NCBI GenBank assembly: GCA_032718565.1
Contig: JAVGVS010000004.1
Coordinates: forward strand, 7,427,029-7,491,028
DNA length: 64,000 nt
Direction of reading: 5' to 3'
From: Distichodus sexfasciatus
Taxonomy: Eukaryota; Chordata; Actinopteri; Characiformes; Distichodontidae
A model generated the notes under the pieces. The model ran no database searches. It saw only the letters and a list, made by a program, of their open reading frames with translations, and had not been told where the DNA came from. Shown piece by piece: positions 14,101 to 26,242 of the stretch. How positions within the stretch are numbered: position 1 is the first letter of the stretch; every line of letters begins with the position of its first letter. A program made the translations under genes and the position numbers.

Positions 14101-17100
14101 CTTCTTCAAGGTATACTACTGTTCTTCAAAGTATACTTTCCTAAACAAAAAAGTAGGCTAAAGTATATAACTAGAGCTTTAGTTCAAATGCATAGTTTAC
14201 ATTTTATTTGTGGTACAAAATAAGACTTGAAAGTGTACTGTTGTAAACTAAAGAGTGGGCCAACTAAACTATAAACTAAAAGTGGCACCATTACTACTTT
14301 GATATTAGGGTACTACCGAACTACAACTACATAGAATATTCTTGAACTCTAGTTTAAAGTAAGTCTATTTTATAAAATTATTTTTAAGTAACACGCTAAG
14401 GGTAATCCACAAAAGTATCACCTCAAAAGGACAAAACAAACGCCTAAAATCTTTTGCTAAATTGGACTAGATGATGTGGATAAAAATGAATAATGTTTGC
14501 AGTGACAGACATACAGGCCAGTATTTGGTAAGAACAGCTAAACTATGGACTCTTGCATCACAGAGGAAGTCGGTGCAGTGTGGAGCCGAAACGGCAGGTC
14601 AGTGCTGTGTGTGTGTGCTGGAGAAGGGAGGAGTACACTCTTACACACTGACGTTGCTTCCTTCCTGTCTCTGTGTTCAGAAATTAGGCCAAATTATTTT
14701 AAAGCAGAAAAATATGTTGAGCTGTCTTTTTAAAGCCCTAATGGAGAACAAACATTCGCTAAAATGTGAACGAGGATTTTCCACTTTGTGAAAATTCGGT
14801 TAGAAACTACTGCATTATCTTGAAATCACAAGTTATTTTTCTTGTGAACTCTTTTCTTGCCACAAAAGTCCCATAACATGAATTGAAAAAAAATCTTGTG
14901 CCCTCAAGTTAGTTATCTCACCGGAACAGGTTATTATCTTGTGTGCACAAGGTAATTATGAGATAGTTACTTGTTTCCACGAGATAATTAACTTGTGGGC
15001 AGAAGATAATTATAAAGTTATTACTTGTTCCCATGAGAAAATGAACTGCTTGCACAAGATAATTATAAGATGATGTCTTGTTACCACACCATAAGTAACT
15101 TGTGCCACAAGATAAATGCAAGATTACTACTTGTTCCCACAAGCTAAAATAGCAGTATGTGTATCAGAGACAGAGGCCACACATTTGCAGTTTTATCAAC
15201 AGGAAAATGTAAAAAAAAATAAGTCATTCTCTTGAGAAACTATTTCTGTTATCTTGAGATCACAAGATAAACAACTTCAAGGTGTAGTAAAAAGGTGCTG
15301 TTTGTTGTGAACTTGTTTTAACCTGTTGGACTGTTGGCTGTCGCAGTTTGGTTTATTTAACCAGCACCAACAAATAGTTCAACAACAGTGCAACAGGATA
15401 ACATTTCAATAGAAGAAATTTAACTTGCCTCAGCACCCATGGTAATTTCAGCAGTTTTGTTTAGTAGTTGAGACAGAGTTGTTCATTTTTAGGTTCCTTT
15501 CCGCCTGGCAAGACATTTTTATTCAGGTAATAGTCTTTAATGAGTAATCTAATAGCAACAGACAGCAAACTGTTTCATTGTGTGTGCTGTTAAAAATAAA
15601 TCCAACATTACAAGGAATGTTGTAAGAAATCACAGTAATTTTACTTTTGATAGTAATTTTTTACATCTGATGGAAAATACTTTGGCATATTTTGGCATAG
15701 TTTTTTGGTATAATTTTAACAGACATCCTCGTCAGACAAATCAACATGTTTCTCTTAAAGATTATTATGCCAAGCGTCACAGAGTCTTTTTACCTAAAAC
15801 GAGCCGATGAGTCCTGTTTTAAAACTGATATGATTGAAATGATTTAAAAAGGGCATTAGAGCCATAATACAATCATGCCACTTTTGCTTCATTTTGATAC
15901 ATTTGAAGGCACGTTTACACTTTTATCCAAGGGAGCGTTTACAGGCAAGATCTACTTTCACTTGTTTAAAATTAAGAGATGTGAATTTCTACTTTAACCC
16001 AAGTACATGGTTTGTGTACCCCATCCATCACTGGTGGCCAAAAACTGACCAGTGGTCAGCTGGATGAAGTGGGACTAACATTATAAGATCTGTGGTTAAC
16101 CTTCATCTCCGATAACTAAAATCACACCTATGAAATATGCAGAGGAAGTCAGGCCGATTTTGTTACTCAGCTGACAGTGTAGTTTTTTTACAGTGCCTCA
16201 ACACACTCCTCAGCTTGAACAAATCTAGAAAGTCCAACATAATTCAAAATTACAATAGAAAAAAAAACACATTGTACTCCTGAAACAGCAATTTTTTTTA
16301 AAATCTCACCACAGATTCTACTTTTAGTGCAGTCTTGGTCATAGACAAGGAAAAATGCTAAAGTTGTCAGTGTTAGATGAAATGATATCACCATTCTATG
16401 TAGGCGCATTTCCAATGTATTTGTCAACATCGATAATGAAGGAGAAATATTGAACAAAACTATTAGACCTCGTTCACTAACTGCTCTTAAGATGAAATTT
16501 GTTCTTTAAACCCACTTGCACAATTTTCACAAAGATTTTGACATTTTTTTTTATGAGTTTATTTCTTGGGTAAGAACATAATCTACAAAGGCTTCAAATC
16601 ATTCTTATACAAATTTTATTGCATGCCTGTATGGAGTTTTTTCAGTCCTACAGTTGTGATAAGTACGCTTAAGAGAAATGTAAGAAAAACACTCAAGACT
16701 ATTGGTGAATGAGCCCCACTGAGCACTGAGATTTCAATCAGTATATTTTGCACCTTTAGGGAAACATTTGTAATTGCATTCTATGCCACAAATCTCTTTG
16801 GAGTAAACCTGGTGGCTGTGTGCAGGGTGGAGATGCTGTTGTGTGATACAATCTGTTACTGTTAAGAGTGACTCATCACAGGGCACCATAAATAAAGCTG
16901 ATGCGGTGTACGTTAGGCCAGAGCTGATGTCGTGCTTTCAGTCTTACTCAAACTCACAACAGGATACTATAGTGACTTTCAAGGACAAAGTTCAAGGTTG
17001 CGATGATGACATCACTTTTACGAGACAGCAAAGCTGGTTCTTGGCGAATGATGTCTGTATTGTGTGATATCAGTTTTTTTCTTGGGTAATATACAGTACA

Positions 17101-20100
17101 TTATATATGCAGTGCATAGCTTCTTGTATTTCTGTAAGCATCAATCTACATCAACCCATAGCACTGATCCAAAGTAAAACCACTGATCAGACATCATACA
17201 TATTTTAAGTTAATGTTCTTAATGTTAAATGTTTAATACTCATCAAGCAAGCATCAAAACATCAGCTGGTTTCATCACGATTAGCGCCATAACACAGGCT
17301 AATGTGTGCTGCAGCTCATGCCTTAAAATGTCAACTTAGATTTTATATCATACCTTGCATCATAGCAGACTTCGTAATATGGGCAGACACTGAATCACTG
17401 AATGAATATAACATGGTATCATGATGAAATTTGTGATTTATTCTCCTATTGGTTACCTCTTTTAGATTAAGCTACCTGCACCACCTGCACACGGCTCATC
17501 ATCAGTTAAACAGTGTAAACCTTTTGATAGAAACTCCTGACTCTAACTTAATACAACACAGTCTTAAATCAAGCAATTTTTTAGAAAGAAGAAGGCGTCA
17601 TTAATTTTTAAATGCCTTTTAGTTTTTAAGTGGAAAGTCATGCTTGTTTTCTTGTGGTCCTTTTCTTTAATGAATCTAACAGTAGTTTGCAGCCAACTGT
17701 TTCATTGTCTATGTTGTGAAAATAAATCTGCCCTTACCAGGTCGATTATAATAAATCACACTACTTTTATTTTTGATGCCTAAGTACATTTGAAGGCAAG
17801 TACTTTTAAGTTTAACTTCTTAAACTGGAACAGTATTTCACACTGTAAAAAAATCTCCATCTGGTTTCATTTGAAAACTGAAGTTTTGTTTATAACCGCA
17901 GTCTGAGATTTCCTTTTTTAGTAAACGTGCTAAATGGGCTTTTAGCCCGAGCCTCTTTTCGCCCACTCAATTCTGCCACCACTTCACCTGCTCATGTCTG
18001 CCTTGCTCTCGTCTTCCTCATGGCTTCCTGCCCCAGACCCCGAGGTGTGGACGCAGGATCACGTCCGGCAGTGGGTGGAGTGGGCCATCAAGGAGTACAG
18101 CCTGGTTGAGGTGGACGTCTCACTCTTCCTCCCGCTGGATGGTAAAGCACTCTGCAAGATGACCAAGGAGGACATGATGAGGCTCACATCTGCCTATAAC
18201 ACCGAAATTCTTCTCTCACACCTCAACTACCTCCGGCAGAGTAAGAAACACAACACAGTCCACCTCACAAAGCAGAAATCTACTGATGGGAATCAGTTTC
18301 TTTCACAAATCTACTGTGAAAAGTATGTCATGTATAGCTAAGATGTTATTTTTTACTTATATAAGTTATTGAAAACTATACTTCTATGTTGTTTCAAAGT
18401 TGTCTTTTTAAAAAAGTGCATAAATAATGGATGACTGGGTGTGTTTGTTTATATCTATCTATCAAAAATAGCTTAATCTCATTTAAACACCATGAAAGAT
18501 TTAAGCTCAGAACTCAGAAGTTATCAGATATTCCACTACAAAGGTGTTTTCAGCAGCCCACAAGAAGTCAGCTTTGACTTAGACTTGCACTTTGTGAGCA
18601 ATCAGAATAAATATCAGAATGAACATCCAAGTTTGAGTGGGTTGGGTGTGACTGTACCAAACAGAGATTAACACAACACCAGCAGTTAAACTCTATGCAG
18701 CGTCGGTCAATACTGCCTGTCTAACAGTACAAGTTGTCCAACTCTCAGTAACAAACAGGTTGCAGATCGTCTTTTGCACATAGAAACCAACTGTTATTAC
18801 ACCTTTAGCATACATTACTGATGCTTATAGTGGTGATTTTTCGTCTGCAGGTAGTCCCACCTTCTCCTACCCAAGCACCCCAACCAACACACAAACACAG
18901 CCCAGACTACAGGTCAAAGCTGGTAAGTCACCCAATGCACACTCATTCCACCTCACACCTCGAGTCTAAAAAGTGAGCTTGGTACCATACCCATATTTTT
19001 GGCAAATGTATTCAAAATTCTTTTACTGTTGCATTCAGAATTAAACTGTGAAAAGTGATTCTCAAATGTCAATGATCACCCAACGAATGCATTTTCATAT
19101 TAATGATACAGAACACCTTAATCAACACCTAATCTGCCAGTGGTCATAATGTCATGGCTGATCAGGAATATATGATTCTGGAGCTACTCAAAGAAACCTG
19201 TCTGGCAGCAACATATTCATTTCTGCTGGGTTTGAATTTTATCTGATCCTCTAGGCCATGTCCAAATTTACAGAGTTTCAAACGCAATAGGCTGACTAGA
19301 AATTTGCATTAAGAAGCAGTTGGACTGTTACCTAACAAAGATGCAATTGAGTGTGGATTTTCTGAATATCTGGATTTAATGGCTGTATTCGATCTGGGTT
19401 AGAATCTGAGAAAATAAGGGGAAAGTTCTTCAACAGTGCAGATGAACCCGTTTAATGAAGGTGTTTTATTACTTTACTCACCATAACAAGAAAATGAAGC
19501 AGCATATGATAATGAATGACAGAGGTGCCTTTAAGGGCATTGAGGTGAAGCTCCAGCATCAGCAAAAGCCCCACATCTCTCAAAGTCCACCACTTGTTTC
19601 TGTAGTTTCAGACAGGAAACAGCTGTGCCGGGACAGGAAGTGGGGTATGGGTACCCAGTCAGGACACAATTGACTATTCTGTGGCAAATAGATTTGGCTA
19701 CAACAAAAGGAGAGCCGCCCCGGGGGATTACAGGTCATCTTCGGTCCTCCTCGGCCTGTTGTGCTTCTGGCTTTGTTCTGACCATCGTCGTGGTTTCTCT
19801 GGAGTCTTTAATGCTTCCTTCCTCTCCTGTTTGGCCTCCTCCTCCTCCTCATCTTCAAAAGGCATCTTTTCCTGCAGAATCCCCCTCCGCTAAACTCCCC
19901 TTGTGTCACTTTGTCTCCTTGCAGAAAGCAGCTACGAGGAGATCAACAGAAGGAACAGTTGGCCGTCAGGAGGCATGCCAACCGTCCCTAAAGGTACCAC
20001 AACACCAACACAGACAGCAAGGGCACTAGGGATGGATATATACATATATATATATGTATATATATATTTAAGAAACATTTAAGTGTGACAAACATGCAAA

Positions 20101-20304
20101 AAAATAAGAAATCAGGAAGGGAGCAAATAATTTTTCACAGCACTGTATATACTGTGTATATATATACGGTGCTGTTGGGGGCAGTGCTTGGGTACAGTAC
20201 CTACCTCATGAGTATTCAGTGGCACATTTATAGGTCCGGGACTTGAGCTGGCGACCTTCCAATCATGAGGCCAACTCCCTAATTGCTACACTACCAACTG
20301 TTCC

Positions 20305-20340
<36 letters not shown>

Positions 20341-23300
20341 TGCTCAGCGTAAATGAGTACACCCCACCAGATTTGTCAGAAAACCTTTAGTTTCCTTTCA
20401 AAATCAACATTTTTTATGGGATACTATACTACAACATACTGCCACAAATGTGGGCCATTAATTGCAAACAAGATTTGTTCATTTGCACACACAAAGAAAC
20501 TCGCCGTGCAAGTTTACTGCAGTTAGCTAAAGAAGTAGAAAGCCAAACTGAAGTGACGTATTGTCTAAGAAGGAAGCCTCTCCTAAAGCCCACGCACAAA
20601 GGCACGCCTAGAATTCGCCAGGGATCATTCTGAAAAAGATGAAGACTACTGGGACTCTATACTCTGGAGTGATGAGACAAAGATCACTGTTTTTGGAACT
20701 GATGGCTTCAAAACTGTATGGCGTCGCAAAGGTGAGGATTTCAAAGAAAAATGCATGGTGCCTACAGTGAAACCTACAGCCTACAGTGGTGGTGGCAGTG
20801 TCCTTATGAGGGGCTGCATGAGTGCTGCTGGTGTCGGGAAGCTGCATTTCATTGATGGTATCATGAACTCACAGATGTACTGCTCTATACTGAAAGAGAA
20901 GATGCTACCATCACTCCGTGCTCTTGGTCATTGTGCACTTTTCCAACACGACAATGATCCAAAACACACATCTAAAGCTACTGTTGCATTTCTGAAGAAG
21001 AACAGGGTGAAGGTGACTGAATGGTCAAGTATGTCTCCTGATCTGAACCCAATCGAACATGTATGGGAAATTCTGAAGAGACAAGTTGAGCATCACTTTC
21101 CATCCAGCATCCAGGCTCTAAAAGAGGTTGTTCTTGAAGAATGGAAGAAGACAGATGTTGCAATATGTCGCGAACTTGTTCATTCCATGCCTAGAAGACT
21201 TGGTACTGTCCTTAAAAATCTCGGCGGTCACACAAAATACTAGATGTAATAGTTTTTGTTGCGGGGTGTACTCATTTTTACAACATGGACTTGAATGAAT
21301 TTGTTAGGAAAATCACTTTTTTGTGTGTGCAAATGAACAAATATTTTTTGCAATCAATGGCCCACATTTGTGGGAGTATGCTGTAGTATAGTATCCCATT
21401 GAAAATGTTGATCCTGAAAGGAAACTAAAGGTTTTCTGACAAATCTGGTGGGGTGTACTCATTTATGCTGAGCACTGTATATGCAGTATATACTCATTTG
21501 TATGCTGCTTTATTGCACTATCCTGTTTCCTATTTGTTGGGGTGTAACGAGACATTGATCTGCGTCAATACATCGATTCAGTGATCAATTGCATACCATA
21601 GCCAGTAATCAACTGACCATAGCATCGATCCAAGATTAAGACGTTAATCAGACATTATCCATAATGTGTATCATCCATCACTTTATATTGAACACAAGTT
21701 TGTTTTTCATTAAAATGTCTGATTCAATTAATATAATACTGCATCGTGATGAAACTTGTGACTTACACCCCTACTTATTTGTAGCAACTGTCTTATGGCA
21801 CGTTGCACTACTCTTTTGCACTTTCTGGTTAATTGCTAAAATCCATTTTGTTGTACGATGGCAGTTAAGGTTCATTCTAATCTAAACTATTCTCAAAACA
21901 TTCCAAAAATATTTGCACGCAATCTTCAGTGAATAAAAGTCCAGTTGATTTTCCCTCCTAAATGTTCACCCAGCAGTTAAATCTGCTCACCTTCACCTTC
22001 CAACAGAAAACAGAAACACAAACTCTTAGAGATTCTAAACTAGAATTAATTTGGGATTATCAACTAATTTTCCTCCCAACCTCTAACAGGGTCTCCAGTG
22101 GAGCAGCACAACAGCAGGATTACAGAACCTCCACCAAGACTGGCTCAAGGTGAACGCACTCGTCTTCTAAAAACGCTTCACCTCCGCACGTAGTGACCAA
22201 ATCTAACCTGAAAATCAACAACTCTTGTGTTTTCAGACCCATACCAAACGTTAGGACCAATCAGCAGCCGTCTGGCCAATCCAGGTGAGTGTTTCAGACA
22301 AGCCGGTCTTATGGAAGGCTGTATTAATTAAAAAAAAGTTTCAAATTTTAAAATTTGTCAAATATACAGAGAAGACTGTAAAATGTTCAATGGAATTCTT
22401 ACTTGAATGAACCTTCACAGACTATAGGTAATTAACAATGGGTCTCCCAATATTTTCTGTTTTTTCTTAAGAAAGTTGAGACATTTAAATAGTATCATAT
22501 TATACAACCGCCGAATGGAAGAAAGTCCAATAAGCTAATATTTTGCATGAACATGCATGAAATAAAATGTGTATGAGTGCTTTATGTTCTTGCCTAAAAA
22601 CAATTCTAAAATATGAAAACATTGGTAAGTAGTGCTGACCTCTGCAGCAATTTTACTATAAACAGCTAAGAACAACATTAAGGGCGTGCGTTAAAGAAGT
22701 GCATATTTGGAGTCCACATTACTAACTGCTGCTCTTTCATATCGTTCATCACCACATCCTCCCTCGCATTTTGATCCAGAAGCAAATTTCTTCAGCACAT
22801 TTTCAAAGTCGGTTATAATTTAGGTTGTGTAAATTATCAGAGATCCATCAGCAAGATGAGCCCAATAACCACAACCGTCACACACACACATTTTTAAGCA
22901 CATTTTTAAAATGATATTTTCACTATATCATGTCCCGTAAAACTTTCTCTCTGGATTTTTTTTCTTTTATGCCAAATTCTTTTTTATTTTGCTTTTATTT
23001 TGTGAAAGGAAGCTTTGTTTTTTTTGGTCCTTCACATAATTTGCATTTTCTAACTTTCTGAATGGATTAAAAAAATTTGTATTTGGCTGTGCAAATGCTA
23101 TTCTGAATACTTTATCATCAGCATTTTTTCTCCACGTATTTCACCTGAGCAAATTTGTAGGCTTGTAACAATACATTGATTCAATGTTCAAGCCCATCAA
23201 GCATTGATCCAAAGTAAAAACATTGATCAGCCATCATACATATTGTAATTTTACTTTATATTAGTCTGTTAAAAGGGAAGGGATTGTTTTTCATTTAAAC

Positions 23301-24813
23301 GATTGGTTGACCTTAGGAGTAAAAAGTCAAATTTTAGTAAATCTTCACGTGATACTATCCTGTATTGAATATAAGCAAAATCGTATCGTAGCAGACTTTG
23401 ATATTGGCCTATAAATCATTGTCAATGAACTGTCATAATAGCATATTATAATGAACCTAGCGTGTGATTCACGCTAAATATCAGTGCTGGCCACAACTGA
23501 CTCAGGACCTGCCAACACACAGGCAAAGTTTCTTTTTTCTTTCAATCTACTCCCGTCTTCCAAAAAAAGGATGGTCTATGCTTTCATAAACCAAAAGGTA
23601 TTGCAACATGATTTTATATGGATGGAAGTGATGGTGTTAAATCAGCATTTGAAAGTCTTTCATAACGATCGCTGGCTTCTTAACTGAATTAAATTTATAT
23701 TGCAGCATGTAGGAATGTAACAATACTTCGAGCTACATTGATCCATGTGATATTTTATTGACAACAATCTGCTGATTTCACAAAGTCTGATACGACATGA
23801 TTTCCATTTGATTCAATTCAGGAGCCAGTGATCGATATGAAACAATATCATATGCTGAATTAACACCATCACTTCCATTCATATCAAATCAAATCATATC
23901 TTTTCTTTTAATAATAGATTAGACCTCCGTTCCAATATGTTTGCTTGTTTGGCGGGGACATTACAAAATTTATGATGTCTGATTGATTTCTTGGTTTTGG
24001 ATTGATGCTTTTGGATTGTTGATCATTAAATCAATGTATCGATGAAAAATGTATTAAACCTAAACTGCTAAATCAATATTGTATTGTGACCAAAATTGTG
24101 GTTTGCACTCTTATTGTCCATGTCACAATGTATTTTATGTCAATGCTATGGGCTTGTTGATCATTGAATTACTGTACAGAGACTGATGTGAGACTATCAT
24201 ACACTGATGTATCACCATTACTACTATTCATTTACACACTCACACATTTGTTTATTGTTTTCCTTCTCCTTCTCCTCCTCCTGGCTAAGGTTCGGGTCAG
24301 ATCCAACTGTGGCAGTTCCTGCTGGAGCTGCTGTCGGACAGCACCAATGCCACCATCATCACGTGGGAGGGCACCAACGGCGAGTTCAAGATGACCGACC
24401 CGGACGAGGTGGCCAAGCGCTGGGGCGAGCGCAAGAGCAAGCCCAACATGAACTACGACAAGCTGAGTCGGGCGCTGCGCTACTACTACGACAAGAGCAT
24501 CATGACAAAAGTGCACGGCAAGCGCTATGCCTACAAGTTTGACTTCCAGGGGATCTCTCAGGCCCACCAGAGCCACGCTACTGATCAGGGCGTGCTCAAG
24601 TACCAGCCAGAAATGCCCTACGTGCAGAGCTACCACAGCCACCAGCCCAAAGTGAACTTTGTGGCCCCCCACTCCGGCCCCATGCCCGTCACATCTAGCA
24701 ACTTCTTCACCTCCCCGTCCACCTACTGGAACTCAGCCACCGGGGTGGTCTATCCAACTGGCTCGCCCATCACACGACACCCCACCCACTCCCATTTAAA
24801 CTCTTACTACTAA
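2753..24813 (+). CDS. fli1rs: FLI1/ERG-subfamily ETS transcription factor, probably fli1rs (fli1b)
   Basis: Nuclear DNA-binding regulator; the family controls blood and endothelial genes through GGAA sites. Nine coding exons: 2753-2770, 10764-10975, 13399-13568, 18037-18240, 18851-18922, 19925-19993, 22090-22149, 22237-22284, 24290-24813. All have AG/GT borders and their phases close to 458 residues (mammalian FLI1 is about 452). Residues ~134-201 form the pointed domain (DHVRQWVEWAIKEY, DGKALCKM). Residues ~285-370 form the ETS domain (LWQFLLELL, TDPDEVAKRWG, LSRALRYYY, KRYAYKFDF). The start MECNIK matches FLI1 MDGTIK at the same splice point. SRESPVECS, KVNFV and the tail RHPTH...LNSYY favour FLI1 over ERG; the PNT segment YNTEILLSHL also does. 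Exon 2 encodes a diverged activation region of conserved length. Linkage to dyrk1b points to fli1rs, but the exact orthology is inferred. The gene ends tail-to-tail with the ZP3-like genes. Confidence 0.92.
4272..4339 (+). promoter_or_regulatory. Candidate intronic E-box/GATA/ETS cluster
   Basis: Within 70 bases are CAGGTG (4272-4277), TTATCT (the reverse of AGATAA, 4281-4286), ACTTCCTGT (4298-4306) and ACTTCCG (about 4332-4338). In mammals SCL, GATA2 and FLI1/ERG factors co-occupy such composites, and genes of this family often regulate themselves. Enhancer function here is inferred only from motif spacing and position in intron 1. Confidence 0.35.
5115..5165. repeat. TA dinucleotide microsatellite
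   Basis: About 25 uninterrupted TA units followed by an imperfect AATAATAAT run, in intron 1 of the FLI1-like gene. Confidence 0.95.
8470..8910 (+). mobile_element. Degraded hAT MITE copy, TAGGGGTGTAA family
   Basis: Contains the family core: a TTGATTCAATGG segment, then CATCATACATATTGTAA, then the TATATTGAACAGG segment, and later the expected internal motifs. Ends are eroded, so borders are approximate and no target duplication is visible. Confidence 0.6.
10099..10330 (-). repeat. tRNA-derived SINE-like repeat (family D)
   Basis: One of five related copies in the window, marked by CATTTGACCCATCCGTGAAG and the GGTACCTTGCTCATNAGTACCTCA segment. The tRNA-like head (best preserved in the copy at 49.7 kb) is at the right-hand side here, so the element is read on the minus strand. 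Confidence 0.65.
11030..11530 (+). mobile_element. hAT MITE copy, TAGGGGTGTAA family, ends eroded
   Basis: Shares ATCGATTCAATGAT, GATCAGACATCA, TATATTTGAACAGGA, GGAAGTGATGGTGTTAAATC and the TATCAGCA motif in the order of the family. It sits in intron 2 of the FLI1-like gene, about 50 bases after the exon 2 donor. Borders are approximate. Confidence 0.65.
12111..12970. mobile_element. 860-bp non-autonomous hAT element with intact target duplication
   Basis: The ends are perfect inverted repeats, CAGTGTTGGG and CCCAACACTG, flanked by an identical 8-bp duplication CTACTTAA (12103-12110 and 12971-12978). An 8-bp duplication is the hallmark of hAT transposition. The interior is AT-rich with no transposase frame of meaningful length, so it needed a transposase in trans. 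It lies in intron 2 of the FLI1-like gene. Related right-hand ends (GCTTCCCCAACACTG) occur near 28.50 and 30.86 kb. Confidence 0.85.
14905..15150. repeat. Local degenerate tandem repeat, unit about 60 bp
   Basis: Several imperfect units alternate a TTATCTTGTG-like and a CACGAGATAATTA-like motif with ACTTGTTCCCA between them. Related single pieces occur at about 14815-14870 and 15235-15275. It lies in intron 3 of the FLI1-like gene. No coding content. Confidence 0.7.
17150..17480 (+). mobile_element. hAT MITE copy, TAGGGGTGTAA family, degraded
   Basis: Shows AGCACTGATCCAAAGTAAAA, GATCAGACATCATACATATT and, at its right side, ATCATGATGAAATTTGTGATTTA as in better-preserved copies. It lies in intron 3 of the FLI1-like gene, 0.5 kb before the pointed-domain exon. 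Borders are approximate. Confidence 0.6.
20170..20312 (-). repeat. SINE-like repeat fragment (family D)
   Basis: Only the tRNA-like half is present (GCAGTGCTTGGGTACAGTAC, then GACTTGAGCTGGCGACCTTC). It is bordered by TA- and AG-rich simple sequence and followed at once by the Tc1 relic. It lies in intron 6 of the FLI1-like gene. Confidence 0.6.
20320..20340. repeat. AG dinucleotide microsatellite
   Basis: About ten AG units that run directly into the left inverted repeat of the Tc1 relic. They appear to replace the first bases of that repeat and its TA target site. Confidence 0.9.
20339..21476 (+). mobile_element. Tc1/mariner element, internally deleted
   Basis: Long terminal inverted repeats of about 165 bp (left from AGTGCTCAGC near 20339 to about 20503; right from about 21312 to 21476) enclose a broken transposase gene. 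At roughly 1.14 kb it is shorter than complete fish Tc1 elements (about 1.6 kb). The right flank carries a TA; the left flank is masked by an AG repeat. It lies in intron 6 of the FLI1-like gene, in the same orientation. Confidence 0.92.
20587..21243 (+). pseudogene. Truncated, frameshifted Tc1 transposase
   Basis: The C-terminal catalytic half reads open from about 20587 to the stop at 21241-21243. All three DDE landmarks are visible: WSDETK, HDNDPKHTS and SPDLNPIEHVWE. The paired helix-turn-helix half is largely missing. Only a remnant (TRRASLLQLAKEVESQTE ... KPLLKPTHK, about 20496-20600) survives in a different frame, so a deletion and a frameshift have disabled the gene. It cannot encode a full transposase (normally about 340 residues). 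Confidence 0.9.
21537..21773 (+). mobile_element. Short hAT MITE with recognisable target duplication
   Basis: Ends read TTGGGGTGTAA and TTACACCCCTA. The flanks CCTATTTG (21529-21536) and CTTATTTG (21774-21781) agree at 7 of 8 positions, as expected for an aged hAT duplication. This copy lacks part of the family interior. It lies in intron 6 of the FLI1-like gene, 60 bp after the Tc1 relic. Confidence 0.8.
23158..23475 (+). mobile_element. hAT MITE copy, TAGGGGTGTAA family
   Basis: Contains GCATTGATCCAAAGTAAAAA, TTGATCAGCCATCATACATA, a TATTAGTCTGTT variant of the middle segment and the TCGTATCGTAGCAGACTTTG motif. It lies in intron 8 of the FLI1-like gene. Borders are approximate. Confidence 0.7.
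23705..24095 (-). mobile_element. hAT MITE copy, TAGGGGTGTAA family, reverse orientation
   Basis: The complement of the family order is seen: CACAAAGTCTGATACGACAT, TTCAGGAGCCAGTGATCGAT, ACACCATCACTTCCATTCAT, then ATTAAATCAATGTATCGATG. Together with the preceding copy it forms a head-to-head pair 230 bp apart, upstream of the ETS-domain exon. Confidence 0.7.
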
Positions 24814-25516
24814 CGCTCTCCTTCCCCACTCCAAAAAAGCCTGACTTACCACACAACACCTATTCCAACTTGGTCACTACCTACAGATCTTGTTTGGGTC
24901 TTGTGGGGTAGTTTTTGTAAAAATTTTATATCAAATTTTAAATAATTTGTAAAAATGGGACCAAAGGAGTGAAAATGTTGGACTGCGTGATTAAAAAGAA
25001 AATTGTCAAGTAAGAAAAAAAAAACCATCAAGACTGTTGTATGAACTGTGCAAGTGGGTTTTAAGAACAAATTTCTTCAAGCAAAAAAAACCCAAAAACT
25101 GGTGAATGAGGCCTAATGATATATTACAGCCAAAAATAACACCAAAAGTGGAATGTTCATGAGTTAGTTTAAAAAAAAACAAAAACACCAGCAGCCTTAT
25201 CTTTGAAAAAAATCCCAAACTACATTTCTTCCAAAAAAGAATAAAACTTTTATATCATTTGTAGCCATTAGTCAGCAAATTCTCCACTTTAGGATTTTGT
25301 ACAGCACGTCTGCATATTCATCACGGTCAGGACTTCAATGTAAATACATTTTGCATTACGTTGTATAAAAGGTCTTTTAAATGATGGCCACCAAAAATGA
25401 CCAGCATTTATCTAAAAATATTACCTGTATTATTGTTTTAATTGTCTGTAATACATATGAATTTGTACAGATTTGAAACTAGTAACCTCACCTTCTTACA
25501 TATAACATTTTCCATA

Positions 25517-25522
25517 AATAAA
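25517..25522 (+). terminator. Polyadenylation signal of the FLI1-like gene
   Basis: AATAAA lies about 700 bases after the stop codon at 24813, with a GT-rich stretch (GTGTGTATC...ATGTGTGGATCGTGTTC) just downstream, as expected for a cleavage region near 25540. The 3' UTR would be about 0.7 kb. Confidence 0.7.
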
Positions 25523-25539
25523 GAAGTGTGTATCTTCCA

Positions 25540-26207
25540 AATGTGTGGATCGTGTTCTAAAGAAAGGGCTATGCAGTGTTAATTTTGTTAATGAAAGGCA
25601 TGAGGAAAAATGTTCATAAACAACCTTGCGACCAGCTACAAATGAATCACATTGATCAACATCAGTTCAATGATCAATAAGCCCATAGCGTCAATCCAAA
25701 ATGAAATCATGGATCAGATATGCATCGTCGCTGTATATTGAACAGGAGCTCTATTTTTATTGAAAGAGAAGAAAATGTATGAATGGTGACATGAACAGAA
25801 CTTACACATTCAAGTGTAACTTATGCACAACGAAAACCAAAACACTATCTCCAAATCGTCACTGAAACCATATGGTGATTTAACATAACACTTTTAACTC
25901 CATGTTTCATTTTCATTAAAATACATTTATATTAGGCGTATTCTACAATAAAAAGATTAAGTATTACTGGATGAAATAACTTGGATGTAGTTAGCTCCTT
26001 TTCTCTGTAGCTTGTAATGTAGCTAACTACTTTTTATTATAAGCAACTTGCAGCTGTAAAAGCTGCTGTAGTTTTTGTAGCTTCCTAAAATAACTGAGGG
26101 TTGCAGAAATTGGTGACACCCAAACATGTTTGAGATCAGTGAAACAAGTCTGGAACAAAGACTTTACTTAATTTGAAAGAAGGCAAAACGATGAGATTTG
26201 ACTCAGT
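25540..26207. other. Intergenic gap between convergent genes
   Basis: This gap separates the 3' end of the FLI1-like gene from the 3' end of the first ZP3-like gene. It holds a partial hAT MITE (about 25655-25795) and a decayed piece of the CAGTGTTGGG-type hAT family (about 25960-26100, with alternating TAGCT/AGCTA motifs). No gene is seen. Confidence 0.6.
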
Positions 26208-26213
26208 TTTATT
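26208..26213 (-). terminator. Polyadenylation signal of ZP3-like gene A
   Basis: TTTATT on the plus strand is AATAAA on the minus strand. It sits 30 bases after the stop codon of the last candidate exon (26243). Very short 3' UTRs are typical of fish ZP genes, which supports that exon as terminal. Confidence 0.55.
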
Positions 26214-26242
26214 TAGATCACCTCAGGTAAAGTTCTGAATAT

